Origin: Massiliimalia sp050943535
GTDB taxonomy: Bacteria > Bacillota > Clostridia > Oscillospirales > Ruminococcaceae
NCBI GenBank assembly: GCA_050943535.1
Contig: JBMNPJ010000001.1
Span: 62,001-126,000 of the forward strand
Direction: 5' to 3'
DNA length: 64,000 bases
Shown here: one piece after another, positions 41,451 to 49,289 of the stretch
Position numbering within the stretch: position 1 is the first letter of the stretch
Layout of the letters: the number at the start of each line of letters is the position of its first letter
Position numbers and translations under genes: made by a program
Notes under the pieces: generated by a model
What the model was told of the DNA's origin: nothing
Databases searched by the model: none
Seen by the model: only the letters and a program-made list of their open reading frames with translations

Positions 41451-42870
41451 CCGAAAAGAACAGGGGCTTCATCCGGGAAAAGCGATGATTGTATTTTCTG
41501 TATGCAATATTTTACAGAAATGTATGCCCTTTTTGCTGATGCCGATTTTGATTCGTTTGCTTTCCATAGAAGACTATGGCATATACAGTGTTTATACTGC
41601 CTGGCTTGCTATTGGCACCACTGTATGCACGTTAAACCTTCATTTAGGGGTATTTAATAACGGAATGCACCGGTTTCCTCAGCATCGCCAGCAATATACC
41701 GTTTCTATGATTTGGCTGACAGTGGGACTTACTGTGATCACTGGAATGATACTGGCAGTGGGAGGAACGTTTTTCAGCCGTTTGCTTCAATTGCCTGTAG
41801 AATATCTTTTTTGTATGCTGCTGCAAATTTTATTTCAGCAGATTTTTTTCCTTTGGATGGCAAAGGAACGGTATGAATATGGTTTTGGTCCTATGCTTTG
41901 GATGACCGTGTTTTATGGAGCATTAAATTTTTTGTTTCCCGTAGCGTTTATCTTTTGGGCAGGTGCTTCGGCTCGATCTGTGATCTACAGCATGGTGCTG
42001 CTTCATGGGGTAATAGGTGCTGTTTGCGGGATATGGATGTTCCGCAAAGGGTGGAGATGGAAAAAAGAGTATATGATCTATGCTTTATCCTTTAACCTAC
42101 CGTTACTGCCTCATTATCTTTCCGGCATGGTGCTCAATCAGCTGGACCGAACCATGATTGGATCTATGTGTGGAACAGAACAGGCGGCTATTTACAGTGT
42201 AGCGTATTTATTTTCATTGGCTGTTAACTTTGCAGTTTCCAGCGTAAACAGTGCCTTGGTTCCCTGGACCTATGGATGTATGGAAAAAAAGAACTATGAA
42301 CCACTGACCAGAATTACCGATTTTCTCATCATAGGATTAGGGGTGATGATTGCAGGAGCGGTCTTAATTATGCCGGAAGTGATGGCATTTGTAGTCACGC
42401 CGGAATATAGCGAAGCGGTAAGACTGATTCCTCCGATTGCTGCCAGTACCTTTTTTATTTTTCTTTACAACCTGTTTGCCAATGTGGAATTTTACTGGGA
42501 ATCCAAATATGCTATCTCTCTTTCCTCTGTGGGTGCCGCTTTGCTGAATATTGTATTAAATTTGTGGCTGATTCCCCTTTATGGATATGGAGCAGCTGCT
42601 TATACTACAAGCATTTGTTATGGACTGTATGCCCTGGTTCATTTTTGGAATATGAGGCGCCTGTGCAAAAAGGAAAACGCAGGTGAAATTTATCACTGGA
42701 AAAATATTTTGGGGATTGCTGCCATTTTGACCGTTTTTCTGTTGGTGATAGGGGCATACTATTCTGTGTGGCAGCTGCGCTATAGCTGTCTTGTGATTCT
42801 TGTAGGAATCGTATTGCTGCGGCGCAGACAGCTGGTGAAAGAAATAAAATATCTGTTCGGGAAACCGTAA
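41443..42870 (+). CDS. Wzx-type polysaccharide flippase
   Basis: A 475-aa membrane protein with about 12-14 helices of the MOP/polysaccharide-synthase superfamily. It begins VFSVCNILQKCMPFLLMPIL, has LNQLDRTMIGSMCGTEQAAI in the middle and ALLNIVLNLWLIPLYGYGAAAYTT later, all typical. It would translocate the undecaprenyl-linked repeat unit for the Wzy polymerase. The start overlaps the wzy gene. Confidence 0.9.
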   Translation: MNDRKEQGLHPGKAMIVFSVCNILQKCMPFLLMPILIRLLSIEDYGIYSVYTAWLAIGTTVCTLNLHLGVFNNGMHRFPQHRQQYTVSMIWLTVGLTVITGMILAVGGTFFSRLLQLPVEYLFCMLLQILFQQIFFLWMAKERYEYGFGPMLWMTVFYGALNFLFPVAFIFWAGASARSVIYSMVLLHGVIGAVCGIWMFRKGWRWKKEYMIYALSFNLPLLPHYLSGMVLNQLDRTMIGSMCGTEQAAIYSVAYLFSLAVNFAVSSVNSALVPWTYGCMEKKNYEPLTRITDFLIIGLGVMIAGAVLIMPEVMAFVVTPEYSEAVRLIPPIAASTFFIFLYNLFANVEFYWESKYAISLSSVGAALLNIVLNLWLIPLYGYGAAAYTTSICYGLYALVHFWNMRRLCKKENAGEIYHWKNILGIAAILTVFLLVIGAYYSVWQLRYSCLVILVGIVLLRRRQLVKEIKYLFGKP

Positions 42871-42924
42871 GGAGGATTATATCCAGGAAAACCAGAACAG
42901 CAGTGAGAAAGGATGAAGCGTATT

Positions 42925-43668
42925 ATGAAAGTCATCGGAGTGATTCCAGCTAGATATCGGTCCAGCCGTTTTCCGGGAAAACCGCTGGCGGATATCTGCG
43001 GCCATCCTATGATTTGGTGGGTGTACGAGCAGTGCAAAAAAGTTTCAGAATTGGATGAAATTTATGTGGCTACAGATGATGAGCGGATTGCTGCTGTGTG
43101 TCGGCAACTGGAAATGCGGGTAATGATGACCTGTCCGGATCATCATACCGGAACCGATCGGGTGGCAGAAGTGGCAAGCCGTGTGGATGGGCAGGTGTTT
43201 ATCAATATTCAGGGAGACGAGCCTGTGATTGAACCGGAAATGATCCGTCAGCTGATTGGGTTGTTTCAAGATCCTGCCGTGTCTTTTGGAACCCTAAAGC
43301 GTGAGATTACCGATCCGGTGGAGATTGCCGCATCCAGTACCGTAAAAGTGGTGACAGATCGAAAAGGTAACGGAATGTATTTTTCCCGAAATCCGATTCC
43401 GTCCAACCAGAAAGACGGAAAACAGGCGCGGGTATTTCGTCATGTGGGAATCTATGGATATCGAAAAGAGTTTCTGCTGCAATTTGCCTCTATGCCTCCT
43501 ACAGAACTGGAACTGGGAGAAGGAATTGAACCATTGCGTGCTTTGGAAAATGGATACCCTATTCGCGTTGCAGAAACCCATTGGGACAGCATAGGAGTGG
43601 ATTTGCCGGAGCATATTGCAATGGTAGAACAGTATTTGAATCAAAAAAGGGAGGCGGAACACTGGTGA
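42925..43668 (+). CDS. CMP-Kdo synthetase-like cytidylyltransferase (KdsB family)
   Basis: A 247-aa protein with the KdsB signature: GVIPARYRSSRFPGKPLADI at the N-terminus, HHTGTDRVAEVA, FINIQGDEPVIEPEMI, YFSRNPIPSNQ, and HVGIYGYRKEFLLQF. KdsB activates 3-deoxy-D-manno-octulosonate as CMP-Kdo; here it is in a Gram-positive exopolysaccharide operon with no lipid A or KdsA gene nearby. The start at 42925 is 11 bases from AAGGA; the ATG at 42913 touches it. Its stop overlaps the aldolase start (GTGA), indicating a module. Activation of another ulosonate is possible. Confidence 0.86.
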   Translation: MKVIGVIPARYRSSRFPGKPLADICGHPMIWWVYEQCKKVSELDEIYVATDDERIAAVCRQLEMRVMMTCPDHHTGTDRVAEVASRVDGQVFINIQGDEPVIEPEMIRQLIGLFQDPAVSFGTLKREITDPVEIAASSTVKVVTDRKGNGMYFSRNPIPSNQKDGKQARVFRHVGIYGYRKEFLLQFASMPPTELELGEGIEPLRALENGYPIRVAETHWDSIGVDLPEHIAMVEQYLNQKREAEHW

Positions 43669-45320
43669 ATCATGTAAAGGTGTTAGACTGTACACTTCGT
43701 GACGGTGCCTATTTGGTGGACAAAACCTTTGGAGACAAGGTGATTCGTGGAATGATTCAGGGATTGGTGGAATCCCGGATTGATTGGATTGAAATTGGGT
43801 TCTTACAGAAAGATGGAACCGGAGATGGCAAGACTGTGTACCAAAATGCGGCGCAAGCCAGAAAATTTATTCCTGAGGATAAGGGCGTAAGCCGGTTTTG
43901 TGTTTTGGCAGATTACAGCCGTTATGATATTTATCTGTTAGAGGAATATGACGGAACTTCTTTTGATACTGTGCGGGTATGTTTTTTTAAAAACGAACGG
44001 TACGACGCATTGGAATTTGCCCGTCAGGCAAAGAAAAAGGGTTATGGTGTTTTTATTCAGCCAGTGGATGTACTGGGATATACAGACGGGGAACTGCTGG
44101 ACTATCTGGATCAGGTCAACGAATTGGAACCGGACTGCTTTTCCATTGTAGATACATTTGGTTCCATGTATGAAGAGGATTTGAGACGGGTATACAGCTT
44201 AATTGACCACAACCTGATGAAGCATATTTCGGTAGGATTTCATTCTCATAACAATATGCAGCTTTCCAATGCTTTGAGCCAGTCTTTTATCAAAATGACC
44301 TTTGGAAGCCGCAATGGGGTAATTGATGCTACCGTTACCGGTATGGGCCGGGGAGCGGGGAATACCCCTACCGAACTGATTTTACAGTATCTCATCCGCA
44401 AATGGGGGTATTCTTACCACTTGGATCCCATTTTGGATGTAAGCGACTGGTACATGGATGTACTGCGAACCCGCTGTGAGTGGGGGTATAATCTTCCGTA
44501 TTTTCTGGCCGGATGCTATGGTGCCCATGTGAATAACATTGCTTATTTATTGGACAAGGGAACCATTGAGTCCAAAGATATGCGATTTATTTTAAATAAA
44601 CTGGGAACAGCAGAACGAAAGCGATATGATTATAAAAAACTGGATGAGATTTACCTGTCCTATATGGATTCCCGGAAAGATGACCGACAGGATATGAAAC
44701 GGTTGGAACAGATTTTTTCTGGAAAACCGGTGCTGATTGTTTTGCCAGGAGCGTCCATTGTGCAGGAGCGGGAAAAAATCTGTGAGTATCAAAAAAAGAC
44801 CAAAGGACTGATTACCGTTGCGGTACATTTGATTCCTTATGGGATTTCCTCAGATTATGTGTATGTGAGCAATCCGGGACGATACCGCCAGCTGAAACAG
44901 GATGAACGGTTTGAAACTATGAGAAAAATTATGACTTCAAACCTGCCGGTTCAGCCGGAAGAGGGGGATTTTATCATATCCTTCCGCAGACTGATTAAAT
45001 GCGGATGGCTGCATGCAGATAATTCTGCATTGATGCTTCTGCGGCTTTTGGATCAGTTGGGAGTGTCCAGTATTGCTCTGGCTGGCTTGGATGGATATAC
45101 CCATCAGGCAGCAGCAACCTTTAATTATGCGGACAGAGATCTGGAACGAAATGAAAACAATATCAATGCGATGGAACTGAATGAGGAAATTGGCTCTATG
45201 CTGCGGGACTTTTTGGCTACCCGACAGAATTACTGTCCTGTAGAATTTATAACTCATTCCCGATTTGACCGGATTTTTTCAGAAAATACTGCCAGCAGGA
45301 TTAAGGAACAGGAATTATAA
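43665..45320 (+). CDS. DRE-TIM (HMGL-like) aldolase fused to a GT42/DUF115-like domain
   Basis: A 551-aa protein. Residues 3-270 form a DRE-TIM aldolase of the 4-hydroxy-2-oxovalerate-aldolase/HMG-CoA-lyase type: VLDCTLRDGAYLVDKTFGD, IEIGFL, and the metal motif VGFHSHNNMQLS, then GMGRGAGNTPTELIL. Residues about 350-550 form a second domain with LIVLPGASIVQEREKI and LLDQLGVSSIALAGLDGYTH, resembling the GNGPSL ... GFxxIYLxGxD pattern of the 39454 protein. Flanked by KdsB- and KdsC-like genes, it probably makes a 2-keto-3-deoxy sugar acid from pyruvate and an aldose. The start is GTG at 43665 after GGGAGGCGG. Confidence 0.8.
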   Translation: MNHVKVLDCTLRDGAYLVDKTFGDKVIRGMIQGLVESRIDWIEIGFLQKDGTGDGKTVYQNAAQARKFIPEDKGVSRFCVLADYSRYDIYLLEEYDGTSFDTVRVCFFKNERYDALEFARQAKKKGYGVFIQPVDVLGYTDGELLDYLDQVNELEPDCFSIVDTFGSMYEEDLRRVYSLIDHNLMKHISVGFHSHNNMQLSNALSQSFIKMTFGSRNGVIDATVTGMGRGAGNTPTELILQYLIRKWGYSYHLDPILDVSDWYMDVLRTRCEWGYNLPYFLAGCYGAHVNNIAYLLDKGTIESKDMRFILNKLGTAERKRYDYKKLDEIYLSYMDSRKDDRQDMKRLEQIFSGKPVLIVLPGASIVQEREKICEYQKKTKGLITVAVHLIPYGISSDYVYVSNPGRYRQLKQDERFETMRKIMTSNLPVQPEEGDFIISFRRLIKCGWLHADNSALMLLRLLDQLGVSSIALAGLDGYTHQAAATFNYADRDLERNENNINAMELNEEIGSMLRDFLATRQNYCPVEFITHSRFDRIFSENTASRIKEQEL

Positions 45321-45323
45321 CGT

Positions 45324-45899
45324 ATGAAACAGCAAACACAGATTAAAGTACTGGTCTTAGATGTAGACGGAACGTTAACCGATGGGAAAATTTATATGGG
45401 GCAGTCAGGCGAACTGATGAAAGCCTTTCATGTAAAAGACGGATATGGTATTTGTAAGATTCTTCCGGAAATTCCAGTAGATTGGACAGGATGTCCTAAA
45501 ACTATAAAGCCGATACCTCGGGGGATTGTCCCAGTGATTCTCACCGCCAGAAATTCTCAGATTTTAGAACACCGCTGTCAGGAGCTTGGGATTATCCATG
45601 TTTACCAGGGATGCGGGGAAAAAGCAGCTATGGTAGAAAAAATTGCAAATGATTTTGGCCTTACAGTCCGGGACGAAACCGGAAGGTATTGTGAAATTTC
45701 CTATATGGGAGACGACCTGGTGGATCTAGAAGCAATTCGGATGTGTCGGTTTACTGCTTGTCCGGCAGATGCGGCAGAGTCGGTTCGGGAGGCGGTAGAA
45801 TACATTTGCGGAAAAACAGGGGGAGACGGAGCAGTAAGAGAATGGATTGAATGGCTGGCAGCATATCACCAAAGTCATCTTTCAGAATTGGAATCATAG
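45324..45899 (+). CDS. KdsC-like HAD phosphatase
   Basis: A 191-aa HAD-superfamily protein of the Kdo-8-phosphate phosphatase type: LVLDVDGTLTDGKIYMG with the nucleophile Asp, FHVKDGYGI, LTARNSQILEHRC, VYQGCGEKAAMV, and YMGDDLVDLEAIRMC. A stretch of roughly 20 residues (PEIPVDWTGCPKTIKPIP) is inserted between the FHVKDGYGI and LTARN motifs relative to canonical KdsC. It is 3 bp from the aldolase stop and would remove a phosphate from the ulosonate before CMP activation. Last gene of the operon. Confidence 0.88.
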   Translation: MKQQTQIKVLVLDVDGTLTDGKIYMGQSGELMKAFHVKDGYGICKILPEIPVDWTGCPKTIKPIPRGIVPVILTARNSQILEHRCQELGIIHVYQGCGEKAAMVEKIANDFGLTVRDETGRYCEISYMGDDLVDLEAIRMCRFTACPADAAESVREAVEYICGKTGGDGAVREWIEWLAAYHQSHLSELES

Positions 45900-45905
45900 A
45901 TAGAA

Positions 45906-45942
45906 AAAGCGGGAGTACTTTTTTGTACTCCCGCTTTGTTTG
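45906..45942 (+). terminator. Terminator of the exopolysaccharide operon
   Basis: A 13-bp perfect stem (AAAGCGGGAGTAC / GTACTCCCGCTTT), T6 loop, then GTTTG. It ends the 16-kb operon. Confidence 0.88.
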
Positions 45943-46043
45943 TAAGTAAAGCTGACAGATTAATTGCTCATTAAAATAGTGGATTTTTAGCCAGAAAATG
46001 AAATGCATTTTTATTTTTTGAGTTAGTATTCTGGAACAAAAGG

Positions 46044-46922
46044 TTATGCAAAATTTTCTCTGGCACATTGAATAAATGATTTTATTCCTGGATTTCCCTG
46101 CATGGACTTATAGTAAACACCAAAAGAGGCTTGCTCTATGTCTTTCAGAGGAATTTTTGAAATCAGCGGTGTGTCCGGTACCAGAAAATCTGGGAGGATA
46201 GAGATACCATATCCTGCAGTAACCAAAATAACAATTGCTTCTGCTGTGTCGCAAAAATAAAATTTAGAGGGGGACTGGGTTCCGATCATTTGTCCTTGTA
46301 TTTGGGCAATGGAGCGTGCACCCTTTGGCGGCACAAATAAAACAAGTGATTCTTCTTTTAAATCATTGATGCAAAGTTCTTTTTGACTAGACAAAGGGTG
46401 ATTAACAGGACAAATACATACCATTTGGGCTTTGGTAATTTCTTTGTAGAGGGCATGAATTTTTATATTTGAAGATTCTTTGAAACCGATTACTACATCT
46501 AGGTCACCATCCTCAAGCATTCGATAAATGTGTTGAAAGGGAATTACTTGAAGCCGCGGATGCAGTTTTGGATGGAGAGTCCGCAGCGCCGCTAGCGTGT
46601 CAGATAACAAAAACATGCAAGGAAAGCTGGAACATCCCAATGTTAAAGTTTCTATGTGATCCGGTGCAGCGCTGGTGTAACGTTTTTTTGCTCGTTCTGA
46701 AATGTTCATGATTTGTTGAGCATCAATTAGAAATGATTTTCCTTCTTCGGTGAGTTTGACAAATCGTGTTGTTCGTTGAAACAATTTTACATTTAACTCT
46801 TTCTCTAAAGACTGAATTTGTTGACTGACAGCGGGATGTGTCACATGAAGCTGCTGTGCTGCCTGGGAAAAGTTCAGGTATTCTGCTACTGCCAAAAAGC
46901 AGGATAATTGAAACGTATTCAT
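46044..46922 (-). CDS. LysR-family transcriptional regulator
   Basis: A 292-aa protein. The N-terminal winged helix (QLSCFLAVAEYLNFSQAAQQ, HVTHPAVSQQIQSLEKEL) and C-terminal substrate-binding-like domain (LTLGCSSFP, AILVTAGYGISILPDFL) are typical of LysR regulators. The start is the ATG at 46922. It is divergent from the MarR-ABC exporter operon and may regulate it or itself; the 150-bp gap holds repeated TTACTA-type half sites (near 46938-46968). Confidence 0.9.
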   Translation of the reverse strand: MNTFQLSCFLAVAEYLNFSQAAQQLHVTHPAVSQQIQSLEKELNVKLFQRTTRFVKLTEEGKSFLIDAQQIMNISERAKKRYTSAAPDHIETLTLGCSSFPCMFLLSDTLAALRTLHPKLHPRLQVIPFQHIYRMLEDGDLDVVIGFKESSNIKIHALYKEITKAQMVCICPVNHPLSSQKELCINDLKEESLVLFVPPKGARSIAQIQGQMIGTQSPSKFYFCDTAEAIVILVTAGYGISILPDFLVPDTPLISKIPLKDIEQASFGVYYKSMQGNPGIKSFIQCARENFA

Positions 46923-46977
46923 AATATCACCACACTTAATTAGTAAGTTTTTCTTTCTAATAGTAACACATTTTAAA

Positions 46978-47005
46978 TTCACTTTCAATAAAAAATCTAT
47001 ATAAT
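46978..47005 (+). promoter_or_regulatory. Promoter of the MarR-ABC exporter operon
   Basis: TTCACT (46978-46983), 16-bp spacer, TATAAT (47000-47005); the -35 is weak, as expected of a regulated promoter. Confidence 0.5.
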
Positions 47006-47076
47006 GATATTTGGGTAAACAATCAGGGGCTGAACAATCAGACTCCCAGAAATTCAAAGAAAGGCGGTATACAACA

Positions 47077-47508
47077 TTGAGGAAAAATTTAATATGGACA
47101 TTAAAGCAAGTATACCTTGCTATAGAGCAATATGGAAAGATCCAGATGAAAAATATGGATTTATCTTTAACGCAGGGGATGGTATTGCATTATTTACTTA
47201 CACATAGAGAACAAAATATCTGTGGAGTAGATCTTCACACAGTGCTTGGTATTTCAAAATCATCTGTTTCTTCCACGTTAAAAGTGTTGAAGCAAAAAGG
47301 TTATTTGGATACAAGTGTCACTCCTTTGGATGATCGAAAAAAACAAATCGTTTTAACCGAAAAAGCATATGATGCAGAACAACTGATTGATAGCAACCTA
47401 ATTGCACAACACAAACGTTTGTGTGAAGGTATATCAGAACAAAGATTAGAATGGTTTCAAAAAGATCTGGATAAGATGCTCTGCAATTTACAACAAGAAA
47501 TCAAATAG
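47077..47508 (+). CDS. MarR-family transcriptional regulator
   Basis: A 143-aa winged-helix protein: DLSLTQGMVLHYLLTH, VDLHTVLGISKSSVSSTLKV, KGYLDTSVTPLDDRKKQIVL, the last part being the MarR wing with the conserved DxRxK-like stretch. The start is TTG at 47077, nine bases after AAAGGCGG; the in-frame ATG further up would lie in the leader near the LysR gene. It is 11 bp from the exporter genes and most likely represses this operon in response to an exported drug. Confidence 0.87.
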   Translation: MRKNLIWTLKQVYLAIEQYGKIQMKNMDLSLTQGMVLHYLLTHREQNICGVDLHTVLGISKSSVSSTLKVLKQKGYLDTSVTPLDDRKKQIVLTEKAYDAEQLIDSNLIAQHKRLCEGISEQRLEWFQKDLDKMLCNLQQEIK

Positions 47509-47519
47509 GAGGCAGCATT

Positions 47520-49289
47520 ATGGTAAAAACATTGTTGGCACAGGTGAAGCAATATAAATCTGCTTCCATCCTTGCACCGATTTTTACAGCAGGAGAAGTG
47601 GTGATGGAAGTACTGATTCCATTCGTAACAGCTTCAATTATTGATAAAGGGATCCAAGTGGGAAATATCAATCAGGTTTATTTTTATGGCGGTATTATGT
47701 TAAGTATGGCCATTTTAAGCCTGATATGCGGTGTCCTGGCAGGACGTTATGCGGCAAAGGCATCTTCTGGTTTAGCCTGCAACCTTCGGGACAGTATATA
47801 TGAAAAGGTACAGACGTTTACATTTTCCAATATTGACAAATACAGCACAGCTGGACTTGTCACCCGTATGACTACAGACGTAACCAATGTTCAAAATGCT
47901 TACCAAATGATCTTGAGAATTGCTGTACGGGCTCCATTGATGTTGATTTGCAGCATGGTTATGTGCTTCTTTATTAGCGCAAGGCTAAGTATGATTTTCT
48001 TGGTAGCAATTGCAATTTTGGCCGCAGCCTTAATTTTTATCATGCTTCGCACCACTAAGGTGTTCAATGAGGTGTTTCGAAAATACGATGATTTAAATGC
48101 CAGTGTACAGGAAAATGTTTCTGCTATTCGGGTAGTGAAAGCATTTGTACGTGAAGATCATGAGAACAGCAAATTTAAAAAGGCTGCGGAAAAATTATAT
48201 AATCTTTTTGTGAAAGCGGAAAGCAATCTGGCATTAAACAATCCAGTAATGATGTTGGTAGTGTATGGTTGTATACTTGCCATTTCTTGGTTTGGTGCTC
48301 ATTTTATTGTGGCAGGGAATTTATCTACCGGAAATTTGACCAGTCTGTTTAGCTATGTAATGAGTGTGTTAATGTCTTTGATGATGCTTTCTATGATTTT
48401 TGTTATGATCACGATGAGTACTGCTAGCGGACGCCGAATCGCTGAAGTTTTAAATGAGGTTCCTGATATGGTTGATCCTATTCAACCAGAGAAAACCGTT
48501 GCAGATGGTAGTATTGACTTTAATCATGTGGATTTTTCTTATAAGCATGGCAGTGGGGAAAAAACGCTTCAGAATATTGATTTGCATATTTGTTCTGGTG
48601 AAACCATTGGGATTATTGGTGGAACCGGATGCGGAAAGTCTAGTTTGGTCAGTTTGATCAGCCGTTTATATGATGTAGACAGCGGCAGTGTTTGTGTTGG
48701 CGGTAAAGATGTGCGTTCTTATGATATGGAGGCACTTCGAAATCAAGTAGCTGTGGTGCTGCAAAAGAATGTTTTGTTTTCTGGTACAATTTTAGATAAT
48801 CTTCGTTGGGGAAAAGAAGATGCTACGGAAGAAGAGTGCATTGAAGCTTGCCGATTGGCTTGTGCAGATGAATTTATTGAACGTTTTCCAGATCGATACA
48901 ATACATGGATTGAACAAGGCGGCAACAATGTTTCTGGGGGCCAAAAACAACGATTGTGTATTGCGCGTGCCCTTTTAAAGAAACCAAAAATTTTGATTTT
49001 AGATGATTCCACAAGTGCTGTAGATACAGCGACCGATGGCAAAATTCGAGAAGCTTTTTCAAAGAAAATTCCTAACACGACAAAGTTAATTGTGGCACAG
49101 CGTATTTCCAGCGTGCAGGATGCGGATCGAATTTTGGTGTTGGATAACGGAACTGTTAACGGATTTGATACACACAGTAATCTTTTGAAAACAAATAAGA
49201 TTTATCGTGAAATTTATGAAGCACAGACTCAAGGCGGCGGAGACTTTGACCAGCCAGTCTCTGGAGAAAAGGATGGTGTTCGGGTATGA
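47520..49289 (+). CDS. Heterodimeric ABC exporter subunit with degenerate ATP site
   Basis: A 589-aa membrane/ATPase protein. The ATPase part has Walker A GGTGCGKSSL and signature VSGGQKQR, but Walker B is ILILDDSTSA, where Asp replaces the catalytic Glu, and the switch His is Gln in VAQRIS. This is the non-canonical half seen in BmrCD, LmrCD and TM287/288-type drug exporters, which work as heterodimers. It overlaps the partner gene by ATGA. AGGAGG precedes the ATG. Confidence 0.92.
   Translation: MVKTLLAQVKQYKSASILAPIFTAGEVVMEVLIPFVTASIIDKGIQVGNINQVYFYGGIMLSMAILSLICGVLAGRYAAKASSGLACNLRDSIYEKVQTFTFSNIDKYSTAGLVTRMTTDVTNVQNAYQMILRIAVRAPLMLICSMVMCFFISARLSMIFLVAIAILAAALIFIMLRTTKVFNEVFRKYDDLNASVQENVSAIRVVKAFVREDHENSKFKKAAEKLYNLFVKAESNLALNNPVMMLVVYGCILAISWFGAHFIVAGNLSTGNLTSLFSYVMSVLMSLMMLSMIFVMITMSTASGRRIAEVLNEVPDMVDPIQPEKTVADGSIDFNHVDFSYKHGSGEKTLQNIDLHICSGETIGIIGGTGCGKSSLVSLISRLYDVDSGSVCVGGKDVRSYDMEALRNQVAVVLQKNVLFSGTILDNLRWGKEDATEEECIEACRLACADEFIERFPDRYNTWIEQGGNNVSGGQKQRLCIARALLKKPKILILDDSTSAVDTATDGKIREAFSKKIPNTTKLIVAQRISSVQDADRILVLDNGTVNGFDTHSNLLKTNKIYREIYEAQTQGGGDFDQPVSGEKDGVRV

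Noticed and set aside
42925..45899. Evidence that the organism is Gram-negative with lipopolysaccharide
   Set aside because: The KdsB- and KdsC-like genes sit in a Gram-positive-type locus (LCP ligase, BY-kinase, CpsB phosphatase) and there are no lipid A, waa or lpt genes; SpoIIID also points to Firmicutes.
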